Part shown: positions 51,193 through 58,197 of the stretch, piece after piece
How the letters are laid out: every line of letters begins with the position of its first letter
Numbering within the stretch: the stretch's first letter is position 1
Assembly: GCA_002256185.1 (NCBI GenBank)
Contig: NKIT01000009.1
Span: 1 to 58,197 of the forward strand
DNA length: 58,197 bases
Direction of reading: 5' to 3'
From: Rhodobacteraceae bacterium PARR1
Lineage (GTDB): Bacteria > Pseudomonadota > Alphaproteobacteria > Rhodobacterales > Rhodobacteraceae
Program-made: the position numbers and the translations under genes
The notes under the pieces: generated by a model
What the model was told of the DNA's origin: nothing
The model's input: the letters and a program-made list of their open reading frames with translations, nothing else
The model's database searches: none

Positions 51193-53037
51193 CTATTCCC
51201 GTTCGGCCAATGCCAGCCATTCTTCCTCGGCACGGGCCAGCGCGCTTTGGCGTTCGGCAATCGCCTCGGTCGCCTTGCGGAATTTGGCGGGTTCCTTGGT
51301 GAACAGATCAGGCGCGGACAGGAATTCGGTCAGCTTGGCAATCTCGGCCTCCAGCCGCGCGATGGTGGCGGGCAGGTCGTCCAGCCGCTTGCGTTCGGTA
51401 AAGGTCAGGCCGGGGCGCGATTTGGCGGGCGCAGGGTCTGCCTTGGCAGGCGCTTTGACGGCCCCCTTGTCGGCGGGCGGTGTGGCCAGACGTTCAATCG
51501 CGCGATCCTCGGCGCGGGTGACATCGGTGGTCGGGCGTTGCGCGGCATAATCCGACCAGCCGCCGGGATAGACCGTCGCCCGGCCCTGCCCTTCGAGTGC
51601 GACGGTTGAGGTCGCCACCCGGTCGATAAAGTCGCGGTCGTGGCTGACCAGCAGCACCGTGCCGTCATAATCGCCAAGGATGTCTTGCAACAGGTCCAGC
51701 GTTTCCACGTCCAGATCGTTGGTCGGTTCGTCCAAGATCAGCAGATTTGACGGTTTCGCCATCAGCTTGGCCAGCAGCAACCGCGCCTTTTCCCCGCCTG
51801 ACAGCGATTTGACAGGGGCACGCGCCTGACGTTCGTCAAACAGGAAATCCTTCAGATAGGCCACCGCATGTTTCGGCACGCCGCGCACCATGACCTGATC
51901 GGAATTGCCCGACACCCGCATCGTGGGATCGCCGGTCAGGTTGTCCCAAAGGCTCGCCTCCGGGTCCAGCTGCGCGCGGGTCTGGTCAAACACCGCGATA
52001 TCGAGGTTGGTGCCCAGCGTCACAGTGCCGGTATCCGGGGCCAATTCGCCCACCAGCATCTTCAAAAGCGTGGTCTTGCCCACCCCGTTCGGGCCGACAA
52101 AGGCCACCCGATCCCCGCGCAACACGCGAATATCCAGCCCGCGCAGGATCACACGGTCGCCAAAGGTCTTGGTGATTCCCTTGGCCTCGATCACGCGCTT
52201 GCCGCTGGTGGTGCCGCTTTCAAACTCCATCGCTGCAGTGCCCTGACGACGGATCATCGACGCGCGTTCATCGCGCAAGGCATAAAGTGCGCGCACCCGG
52301 CCCATGTTGCGCTTGCGGCGGGCAGAGATGCCCTCAACCGCCCATTTCGCCTCGGCCTTGATCTTGCGTTCCAGCTTGTGGCGAGCCTCATCTTCTTCGG
52401 CCCAGACGGTTTCGCGCCATTCCTCAAAGCCTTCAAACCCCAACTCGCGCCGCCGCACCTCGCCGCGGTCGATCCACAGCGTGGCGCGGGTCAGGGCGCG
52501 CAGAAAGGCGCGGTCGTGGGAAATCAGCACAAAGGCGGTGCGGGTATCACGCAATTCGGTTTCCAGCCATTCGATGGCCTGGATGTCGAGATGGTTGGTC
52601 GGTTCGTCCAGCAGCATCAGTTCCGGCGCTTCGGCCAAAAGTTTGGCCAAGGCGGCGCGGCGACGTTCCCCACCCGAGGCGGTGGCCACCGGCGTTTCGG
52701 GGCGGAACTTCAACCCTTCGGCCACGACATCGACCTTGTAGCTTTCGCCCTCGGGCAGGGCCGAGGCTGCGAAATCGCCCAAGGTTTCAAACCCCGACAG
52801 ATCGGGGTCCTGCTCCATATAGCCGACACTGACGCCCGGCGGCACCACGCGGATGCCCTGATCGGGTTCGACCAGACCCGCCATCACCTTCATCAAGGTG
52901 GACTTGCCAGAGCCGTTGCGCCCCACAAGCGCCACCCGATCACCGGGGTGGACCACGAGGTCAAGGTTGTCGAACACCGGATTGCCGCCAAAGGTCAGCG
53001 AGATGCCGGAAAGCTGAAGAAGGGGTGCGCGTGCCAT
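51193..53037 (-). CDS. ABC-F family ATPase (Uup-like)
   Basis: The 614-residue soluble protein has two ABC domains and no membrane segment. First domain: GRNGSGKST, SGGERRRAALAKLL, LMLLDEPTNHLD. Second: GPNGVGKTT, SGGEKARLLLAKLM, LLILDEPTNDLD. The C-terminal coiled coil (ERKRLDDLPATIARLEAEIA) and the linker rich in Ala/Pro/Lys fit Uup, which acts at branched DNA or on ribosomes. ABC-F proteins rescue or regulate translating ribosomes. ATG 53037 is chosen because relatives begin with a similar MARAPLLQL; the in-frame extension to 53073 is not family-like. The olsB-type gene is 57 bases upstream. Confidence 0.93.
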   Translation of the reverse strand: MARAPLLQLSGISLTFGGNPVFDNLDLVVHPGDRVALVGRNGSGKSTLMKVMAGLVEPDQGIRVVPPGVSVGYMEQDPDLSGFETLGDFAASALPEGESYKVDVVAEGLKFRPETPVATASGGERRRAALAKLLAEAPELMLLDEPTNHLDIQAIEWLETELRDTRTAFVLISHDRAFLRALTRATLWIDRGEVRRRELGFEGFEEWRETVWAEEDEARHKLERKIKAEAKWAVEGISARRKRNMGRVRALYALRDERASMIRRQGTAAMEFESGTTSGKRVIEAKGITKTFGDRVILRGLDIRVLRGDRVAFVGPNGVGKTTLLKMLVGELAPDTGTVTLGTNLDIAVFDQTRAQLDPEASLWDNLTGDPTMRVSGNSDQVMVRGVPKHAVAYLKDFLFDERQARAPVKSLSGGEKARLLLAKLMAKPSNLLILDEPTNDLDVETLDLLQDILGDYDGTVLLVSHDRDFIDRVATSTVALEGQGRATVYPGGWSDYAAQRPTTDVTRAEDRAIERLATPPADKGAVKAPAKADPAPAKSRPGLTFTERKRLDDLPATIARLEAEIAKLTEFLSAPDLFTKEPAKFRKATEAIAERQSALARAEEEWLALAERE

Positions 53038-53094
53038 GGCGGCACGGGTATGCGGCAAACGCAGCGGCGTCAACGGGGGGTTTTGGGGCGACCG

Positions 53095-53841
53095 TTACCC
53101 CGCCAAGGCCCGCAGCGCCCGCGCCCGCGCCGGGGGAATCGCGGCAATCTCGACGGCGGTAAAGACATGCAGCGTATCAAGGTCGGGGTCCGGCACAGCG
53201 TGATCGCTGACCCAGCCCCCCATCATCAGATAGGTCCGCAGCAGTGGCGGCAATCCCGCCAGCGCTGCCACCGGGTCAGGCACCACCCCCGCCAGATCGC
53301 GGGCAAAGGGGATGGCGTCCGCCCCACGCGGCAAGGGGGCCAACGCCTCGGGTGCTAGATGGCGCGTCAGATGCGCCAAGGCCGCGCGATGCCGCGCCGG
53401 ATCGCGTCCGGGAAAAGAGGTGCAGCCACACAGCATCCCCGCCCCGCGCGCATCCACCTCACGCGTGATAAAGGCCCAGGCAAGGCGCAGCACATCGGTA
53501 TCAAGCGCTGCTTCGGGATGGGTGCAGAACCGCCCAAGCTCCAGCACAGGGGGGGCAAAACTGGCAAGGCGCGACAGGTCATAGCGCGCCGCAGCATAGC
53601 CAAGACTGGTCCCGGCACCGCTGTCCATCGCCAAAAGACGAAACCCCGCCCGGATCACGCCTGACTCCTCGACCAGCACATGGATGGCCGCGACATCAAA
53701 GGCATCTCGGTCATCGGCCTGCGCATCGCCCCGGAACACCCGTCCGCGCAAGGCCATCAGATTGGCCATGTCTGCCGCAGTTTCGGCTGCGCGCACGGTC
53801 AGGCGGCCTCGGCTCAGGGGGGCGGCACAGGCTTGGCTCAC
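53095..53841 (-). CDS. Ornithine-acyl-ACP acyltransferase-like GNAT protein (OlsB family)
   Basis: The 248-residue protein fits the OlsB family, which adds a 3-hydroxyacyl chain to ornithine in the first step of ornithine lipid synthesis. LELGRFCTHPEA at about 110 and GMLCGCTSFPGRDPARHRAAL at about 145 are recognisable; the ending (LLRTYLMMGGWVSDHAVPDPDLDTLHVFTAV) is typical. Its usual partner olsA (plsC-type) is not adjacent; ABC-F follows instead. Phosphate limitation or salinity would be expected to govern it, but no PhoB box was identified. Assignment is by motif only. Confidence 0.82.
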   Translation of the reverse strand: MSQACAAPLSRGRLTVRAAETAADMANLMALRGRVFRGDAQADDRDAFDVAAIHVLVEESGVIRAGFRLLAMDSGAGTSLGYAAARYDLSRLASFAPPVLELGRFCTHPEAALDTDVLRLAWAFITREVDARGAGMLCGCTSFPGRDPARHRAALAHLTRHLAPEALAPLPRGADAIPFARDLAGVVPDPVAALAGLPPLLRTYLMMGGWVSDHAVPDPDLDTLHVFTAVEIAAIPPARARALRALAG

Positions 53842-53974
53842 GTGAATTCGTCTCCCCTCGCGACCGTCACGGCTTGGCGGGCCGGGGTTCCGGCCCTAGA
53901 TACCTTTGGCGAAGATATGCACGCATCCATGATCCCGCCGCAACAGGCACAGGCATGGAGGGAAAGGACAAACT

Positions 53975-54367
53975 ATGGACAAGGTCGAGAAAACCGACGC
54001 CGAATGGCGCGCGCAACTGTCGGAACTGGCCTATAAGGTCACGCGCAAGCACGCCACCGAACGCGCCTTCAGCCATGACAATTTCCCCAAAGACCCGGGC
54101 ACCTATCGCTGTGTGTGCTGCGATGCCCCCCTGTTCGATCAGGCGACCAAGTTCGATTCCGGCACCGGCTGGCCCTCCTTCTGGCAACCCATCGACCCCG
54201 AGATGGTCGGCGAAACCGAAGACCGCACCCTCTGGATGCGCCGGACAGAGGTGCATTGCGCCCGCTGCGAAGCCCACCTTGGCCACGTCTTCCCCGATGG
54301 CCCGCGCCCCACCGGCCTGCGCTACTGCATCAACGGCGTGGCGCTGACCTATGAGTCGAAAGACTGA
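53975..54367 (+). CDS. msrB: Peptide-methionine (R)-S-oxide reductase
   Basis: The 130-residue enzyme repairs oxidised methionine (R-sulfoxide). The zinc pairs are CVCC at about 46 and CARC at about 95, the substrate region is [15 protein letters not shown], and the catalytic cysteine is in RYCINGVAL. The start fits relatives. There is no signal peptide, so it acts in the cytoplasm. It is divergent from olsB (133-base gap) and followed by repeat family 2. Confidence 0.95.
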   Translation: MDKVEKTDAEWRAQLSELAYKVTRKHATERAFSHDNFPKDPGTYRCVCCDAPLFDQATKFDSGTGWPSFWQPIDPEMVGETEDRTLWMRRTEVHCARCEAHLGHVFPDGPRPTGLRYCINGVALTYESKD

Positions 54368-54389
54368 TCCCTGCCCCGGTCTTCTCTGT

Positions 54390-54442
54390 AAAAATATCCG
54401 CAGGGGGTGAGCCGCTTGCGGCGAGGGGGGCGGCAGCCCCCC
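54390..54442. repeat. Intergenic repeat family 2, copy 2
   Basis: AAAAATATCCGCAGGGGGTGA, then GCCGC-TT-GCGGC and GGGGGGC-GGCA-GCCCCCC. It matches 48568-48620 in order; the middle stem has changed in both arms and still pairs. It lies between the convergent msrB and BamE-like genes. Confidence 0.65.
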
Positions 54443-54469
54443 AGTCCACCTCTCAGCAATCGCCCCGCA

Positions 54470-54958
54470 TCACTGCAGCAACTGATCCGCGCGCAAGCGG
54501 CCAAGGCTGCCCAAAAGCTGCTGGATCAAACCGATCTGCTTGATGCTGGTCGAGGTGATGCGGCGCGAGATTGCGACGACCTCACCCTTTTCCAGACCGA
54601 AGCGTTCGACATTGGCGACGCGGTCCTGATCGTCAAAGGTGATCGCCACCACCTGACGCTCAATTTCTTGCGGTTGGCGGGGACCGATGGTCTTGAACCG
54701 GCTTTGCACGTAAAACCAGCCGTTGTCGTTCAAAAGCCCCTCAACCGACGGGCGGCCCACCGTGGTGGCCACGGTTTCCTTGGTGTCCTGACCGACGGCG
54801 ACTTGCGACAACTCATCTTCGGCGGGGATATAGCCGTGGTTGCGGTAAACCGGGGTGCAGGCGGCGGCGATCAGCACCGCGACAAGCGCTGCATTTCGGG
54901 CTTTGGCGAATTGGGCCTTGGCGAAAGCGCGGGCCATCGTGCCGGGGAAGAAAGCCAT
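54470..54958 (-). CDS. bamE: BamE/SmpA-type outer-membrane assembly lipoprotein
   Basis: The 162-residue lipoprotein has an N-terminal basic leader, hydrophobic span and lipobox (LIAAAC), then the SmpA/OmlA core YRNHGYIPAEDELSQVAVGQ, TVGRPSVEG, WFYVQSRFKTIG and VVAITFDDQDRVANVERFG. BamE is a helper of the BAM complex that folds outer-membrane barrels. The start is ATG 54958, six bases after GAGG; the open frame extends much further back but is not lipoprotein-like. It is divergent from yceD across 292 bases, which include the palindrome CCGGTC-TG-GACCGG at 54995-55008 and no gene. Confidence 0.88.
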   Translation of the reverse strand: MAFFPGTMARAFAKAQFAKARNAALVAVLIAAACTPVYRNHGYIPAEDELSQVAVGQDTKETVATTVGRPSVEGLLNDNGWFYVQSRFKTIGPRQPQEIERQVVAITFDDQDRVANVERFGLEKGEVVAISRRITSTSIKQIGLIQQLLGSLGRLRADQLLQ

Positions 54959-55250
54959 CCGCATCCTCTTTCGTCTTGCGCGCCCGATGCGCGTCCGGTC
55001 TGGACCGGTCCTGTCACTGTGACGGAGCAACCGCGCAAATCGCCCCCTTCCGGTCGAAGGGCGCTTGCCCAAACGCGGCAAGACCCGTATCGCAACTGGC
55101 AAGACAGCGGGCCTTTGCCCCTTTGCCATTGGCTTACAGAAGGATGGTCACTTGTTCAAGTAAAGGCGTTGTGGCCAGCGCGGGGGAACCCTGCCGCTTT
55201 GCCCGAGGCCTAAGATCCGGACAGACCATCCGACCAAATGAGGTGTGCCC

Positions 55251-55820
55251 ATGACCGACATGAAATCTGATCCGCCCGCTTTGCCCAGCCAACCCTACCG
55301 CGTGGCGGCCTTGCCCACGCGTAAACCGATGCGCTTTACCTTTTCACCCAACGTGGCCGAACGCGCGGCGCTTGCGGTGGAACTGGGCTTGCTCGATCTG
55401 CCCGCCTTGCAGTTGGTGGGCGAAATCCGCGCGGCCGGGCGCAACGATTACACGCTTGAGGCGGCCTTGACCGCCCGCGTGGTGCAACCCTGTTCCATCA
55501 CACTGGCCCCGGTGCCTGCCGCCATCAGCGAAGCGGTCCGTCGCCTTTACGTGCGCGATTACATCATGCCCGACGGGGATGAGGTGGAACTGGCCGACGA
55601 TGACAGCATCGACCCCCTGCCCGAGGTGATCGACGTCGCCGATGTCGCGCGTGAGGCGCTGGCACTGGCGCTGCCGCTTTATCCGCGCGCGCCGGGGGCG
55701 GAACTGGGACAGGCGGTCTTTGCCGAACCCGGCACCGCGCCCTTGAAAGACGAAGACCTGCGCCCCTTTGCCGGCTTGGCTGCGTTAAAGGCCAAACTGG
55801 AAGGCGGCAGAAGCGACTAA
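55251..55820 (+). CDS. yceD: YceD/DUF177 family protein (23S rRNA accumulation protein)
   Basis: The 189-residue acidic protein matches YceD, required for normal 23S rRNA levels in E. coli and always upstream of rpmF. LEAALTARVVQPCSITLAPVPAAI and VRRLYVRDY carry the conserved cysteine region; VELADDDSIDPLPEVIDVADVAREAL and FAGLAALKAKLEG are the C-terminal motifs. ATG 55251 is chosen; a GTG six bases earlier is also in frame. It is first in the yceD-rpmF-plsX-fabH run. Confidence 0.9.
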   Translation: MTDMKSDPPALPSQPYRVAALPTRKPMRFTFSPNVAERAALAVELGLLDLPALQLVGEIRAAGRNDYTLEAALTARVVQPCSITLAPVPAAISEAVRRLYVRDYIMPDGDEVELADDDSIDPLPEVIDVADVAREALALALPLYPRAPGAELGQAVFAEPGTAPLKDEDLRPFAGLAALKAKLEGGRSD

Positions 55821-56030
55821 GATGCCTTGCTGCGGCGGCTGACTCTGCCGCATAAGGGCCCCAAGACAGGCTGCGGAAATCATCCCAGAAAGGGGCTTGC
55901 GCCCCGCGCAAATCCGGGTATTTTCCGCGCCTCATTCGATGGCTGGTCATGGCCTGCGTCTCTGCAGGACAAACCGCTGATCGCAAAAGGAAATCGGGGT
56001 CTAATGTCCCCCTTTACACGAGGTTGAGAC

Positions 56031-56234
56031 ATGGCAGTCCCTCAGAACCGAGTCACCCGTTCGCGTCGCGATATGCGCCGTTCGCATGATGCTCTGGTCG
56101 CTGGCAATCCGCAGGAATGCTCCAACTGCGGCGAGTTGAAGCGTCCGCATCACGTTTGCCCGTCTTGCGGTCACTACGATTCGAAAGAAATCGTGGCCAC
56201 CGTGAAGGCCGCCGAGGACGAGGACGCGGCGTAA
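56031..56234 (+). CDS. rpmF: 50S ribosomal protein L32
   Basis: The 67-residue basic protein starts [20 protein letters not shown], the L32 signature, with zinc-like pairs [20 protein letters not shown]. It is followed by plsX after 37 bases. The 210-base gap to yceD shows no gene, so rpmF may also have its own promoter. RBS GAGG lies close upstream. Confidence 0.98.
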   Translation: MAVPQNRVTRSRRDMRRSHDALVAGNPQECSNCGELKRPHHVCPSCGHYDSKEIVATVKAAEDEDAA

Positions 56235-56271
56235 GCCGCCCTTGCCCGCGCGCGCACTGGTGGATGACGGA

Positions 56272-57405
56272 ATGAACACTCCGGCGGATCAGGGCGCGAC
56301 GCGGATCGTCATTTCCGTCGATGCGATGGGTGGAGATCGCGGACCGGCAGCCGTCGTTGCCGGTCTTGGGCTGTCTGCCGCCGACTATCCCGGTGCGGAT
56401 TTCATCCTGCACGGACCCGAAGCGGAACTGTCCCGCATGATGGCCGCAGAACCGGCACTTCGGGACCGCGTCACGCTGCGCCACGCCGACCGCGTGGTCA
56501 CGATGCATGACAAGCCCAGCCAGGTGATGCGCCACGGTGATGGCACGTCGATGTGGTCTTGTGTCGACTCGGTCAAGAATGGCGAAGCCGCCGTTGCGGT
56601 GTCGTGTGGCAACACCGGTGCCTTGATGGCGCTGTCGATGATCCGCCTGCGCAAATTGCCGGGCATCAACCGTCCCGCCATCGCCAGCTTCTGGCCGTCG
56701 CGCAATCCGTCTGGCTACAATGTCATGCTCGACATGGGCGCGGATGTGAAAGCCGAGGCTGCGGACCTTTTGCAATACGCCATGATGGGCGCAAGCTACG
56801 CCCGCAACAGCCTGAACCTTCCCCGCCCGCGCGTTGGCTTGCTGAATGTCGGCACCGAAGAGCACAAGGGCCGGGCCGAGTTGAAAGAAGCCTATGAGCT
56901 TTTGACCAACGCGACAGAAACCGGCAGTTTCGATTTCATAGGCTTCGTCGAAGGCAGCGACATTCCGTCAGACCGCGTCGATGTGATCGTGACGGATGGC
57001 TTTACCGGCAATATCGCGCTGAAAACCGGCGAAGGCACGGCCAAGCTGATTTCTGACTTCCTGAAACAGGAATTCACGGCGGGCCTGTTTTCCAAACTCG
57101 CCGCCGTCATGGCCTTGGGTGTGCTGAAACGACTGCAAAAGCGGATGGACCCGCGCCGCGCCAATGGCGGGGTGTTTCTGGGCCTGAACGGCACGGTCGT
57201 CAAATCGCATGGATCGGCGGATGCCACCGGGGTGGCTGCGGCCATCGGGCTGGCGTGTCGTCTGGCGCAATCGGGCTTTCAGGAACGGCTTGCGGCACGG
57301 GTTGCCTCTGCGGTGCGGGCGGGGCAGGATGCCGCGCAAGACGGTGCCGGAGTCGGCCCGACAGGCGTGGGCCAAGGTGGCCCGGGGGGCGCATCCAGCG
57401 AATGA
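56272..57405 (+). CDS. plsX: Phosphate acyltransferase PlsX
   Basis: The 377-residue enzyme makes acyl-phosphate from acyl-ACP for phospholipid synthesis. VISVDAMGGDRGP is the family start, AVSCGNTGALMALSMI the central motif, and VGLLNVGTEEHKGRAELKEA, VIVTDGFTGNIALKTGEG and GLNGTVVKSHGSADATG follow. ATG 56272 is chosen because the motif starts about 15 residues later; the open frame back to 56242 would place the start nearly against rpmF. The glycine-rich C-terminus after about 350 is a nonconserved tail. Its stop overlaps the fabH start (ATGA). Confidence 0.96.
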   Translation: MNTPADQGATRIVISVDAMGGDRGPAAVVAGLGLSAADYPGADFILHGPEAELSRMMAAEPALRDRVTLRHADRVVTMHDKPSQVMRHGDGTSMWSCVDSVKNGEAAVAVSCGNTGALMALSMIRLRKLPGINRPAIASFWPSRNPSGYNVMLDMGADVKAEAADLLQYAMMGASYARNSLNLPRPRVGLLNVGTEEHKGRAELKEAYELLTNATETGSFDFIGFVEGSDIPSDRVDVIVTDGFTGNIALKTGEGTAKLISDFLKQEFTAGLFSKLAAVMALGVLKRLQKRMDPRRANGGVFLGLNGTVVKSHGSADATGVAAAIGLACRLAQSGFQERLAARVASAVRAGQDAAQDGAGVGPTGVGQGGPGGASSE

Positions 57406-58197
57406 CGATACGGGCCATTGTCAGGGGCGTCGGGCATTACCTGCCCGAACGTGTGGTTCCGAACGCGGAACTGGAAACGCTGGTTGAGACGAGCGATGAC
57501 TGGATCAAGTCGCGTTCGGGCATCGAACGGCGGCATTTTGCGGCCGAAGGGCAGAACACATCCCACCTTGGCATCCTTGCCGCGCAGGCGGCTTTGGCCG
57601 ATGCGGGCATGGTGGCCGATGACATCGACGCCATCATCCTTGCCACATCCACCGCCGATCTGACCTTTCCCTCTGCGGCGTCGATGATTCAGGCGGGCCT
57701 TGGCATGACGCGCGGCTTTGCCTTTGACGTGCAGGCGGTCTGCGCGGGATTCGTTTTTGCGCTGTCACAGGCCAATGCGATGATCCTTTCGGGTCAGGCC
57801 AAGCGCGTGCTGGTGATCGGGGCGGAAACCTTCAGCCGTTTGATGGACTGGACGGACCGCACCACCTGCGTTCTGTTCGGCGATGGTGCCGGGGCATTGG
57901 TGCTTGAGGCGGGCGACGGCACCGGTGCGGCCAGTGACCGAGGCATCCTTGCCAGTGACCTGAATTCTGACGGACGCCACCGCGATCTGTTGTATGTCGA
58001 CGGCGGCACATCGACCGGCACCACTGGCCACCTGCGCATGCAGGGCAAAGAGGTGTTCCGCCATGCCGTTGAAAAGCTGGCAGAAACCGCCCATGCCGCT
58101 TTGGAAAAGGCCGGTCTGACCAGTGACGATGTGGATTGGATCGTGCCGCATCAGGCCAATATCCGCATCATCGAAGGCACCGCCAAACGCATGCAAG
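57402..58197 (+). CDS. fabH: Beta-ketoacyl-ACP synthase III, N-terminal part (cut by window end)
   Basis: The frame continues to the window edge, giving 265 residues of about 320. FabH condenses acetyl-CoA with malonyl-ACP to begin fatty-acid synthesis. RGVGHYLPERVVPN and WIKSRSGIERRHF open the protein, FDVQAVCAGFVFAL holds the active-site cysteine, VLFGDGAGALVLEAG is the thiolase-fold motif, and VPHQANIRIIE carries the catalytic histidine. The Asn residue expected further on lies outside. An ihfA gene usually follows in relatives. Confidence 0.96.
   Translation, partial: MTIRAIVRGVGHYLPERVVPNAELETLVETSDDWIKSRSGIERRHFAAEGQNTSHLGILAAQAALADAGMVADDIDAIILATSTADLTFPSAASMIQAGLGMTRGFAFDVQAVCAGFVFALSQANAMILSGQAKRVLVIGAETFSRLMDWTDRTTCVLFGDGAGALVLEAGDGTGAASDRGILASDLNSDGRHRDLLYVDGGTSTGTTGHLRMQGKEVFRHAVEKLAETAHAALEKAGLTSDDVDWIVPHQANIRIIEGTAKRMQ

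Overview
The window is GC-rich (roughly 62-66%), densely packed bacterial chromosome. Gene content and order point to an alphaproteobacterium of the Rhodobacterales (Rhodobacter/Gemmobacter/Tabrizicola-like). The strongest evidence is the nifR3-ntrB-ntrC-ntrY-ntrX-trkA-trkH-hfq-hflX order, an NtrC without the GAFTGA loop, an aglEFGAK sugar operon with a divergent LacI regulator, a DUF6456/DUF6477 pair, Hint_2-type and COQ10-type proteins, and the yceD-rpmF-plsX-fabH lipid cluster. No rRNA, tRNA, CRISPR array, transposase or integrase was recognised.

Layout. 1-6116: the end of hemB, a SYLF lipoprotein, a 3-hydroxyisobutyrate dehydrogenase-type enzyme, a membrane-anchored penicillin acylase, and a divergent QorB-like oxidoreductase/HxlR regulator pair around a palindromic operator. 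6117-7435: an AT-rich islet with a ParA-like ATPase and a translationally coupled 60-residue antitoxin-like protein; this is the most foreign-looking segment. 7436-19503 (all minus strand): hflX, hfq, trkH, trkA, ntrX, ntrY, ntrC, ntrB, dusB, i.e. nitrogen sensing, potassium uptake and RNA regulation. 19755-21867 (plus): ispD, ispF, pgpA, pncC. 22037-31914: amtB, COQ10-like protein, hpt with a 54-residue membrane protein, a dihaem cytochrome c, a porin, lipA, a LysE exporter, the DUF6456/DUF6477 pair with DnaA-box-like sites between them, and an isolated MttB-family methyltransferase.

32112-42446 is one sugar-utilisation locus: the alpha-glucoside ABC importer (aglE, F, G, K) and alpha-glucosidase (aglA) on the minus strand, and aglR, a GH1 beta-glucosidase and glucokinase on the plus strand. 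The shared 343-base divergent promoter holds two perfect 13-base palindromes. Import, hydrolysis of alpha- and beta-glucosides to glucose, and phosphorylation are thus placed under one regulator.

42448-58197: esterase, AlkA-type glycosylase, MFS transporter, Hint protein, squalene/phytoene synthase homologue overlapping citramalate synthase, cysS (with an internal low-GC patch), outer-membrane beta-barrel, ABC-F ATPase, OlsB-type acyltransferase, msrB, a BamE-like lipoprotein, and yceD-rpmF-plsX-fabH, the last cut by the window end. Two dispersed, structured intergenic repeat families each occur twice, always beside gene 3' ends.

Most of the window is conserved housekeeping. The best leads for something undescribed are the ParA/small-protein islet, the two repeat families, the cysS mosaic patch and the DUF6456/DUF6477 locus. 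All functions are inferred from reading the sequence; no searches were run.
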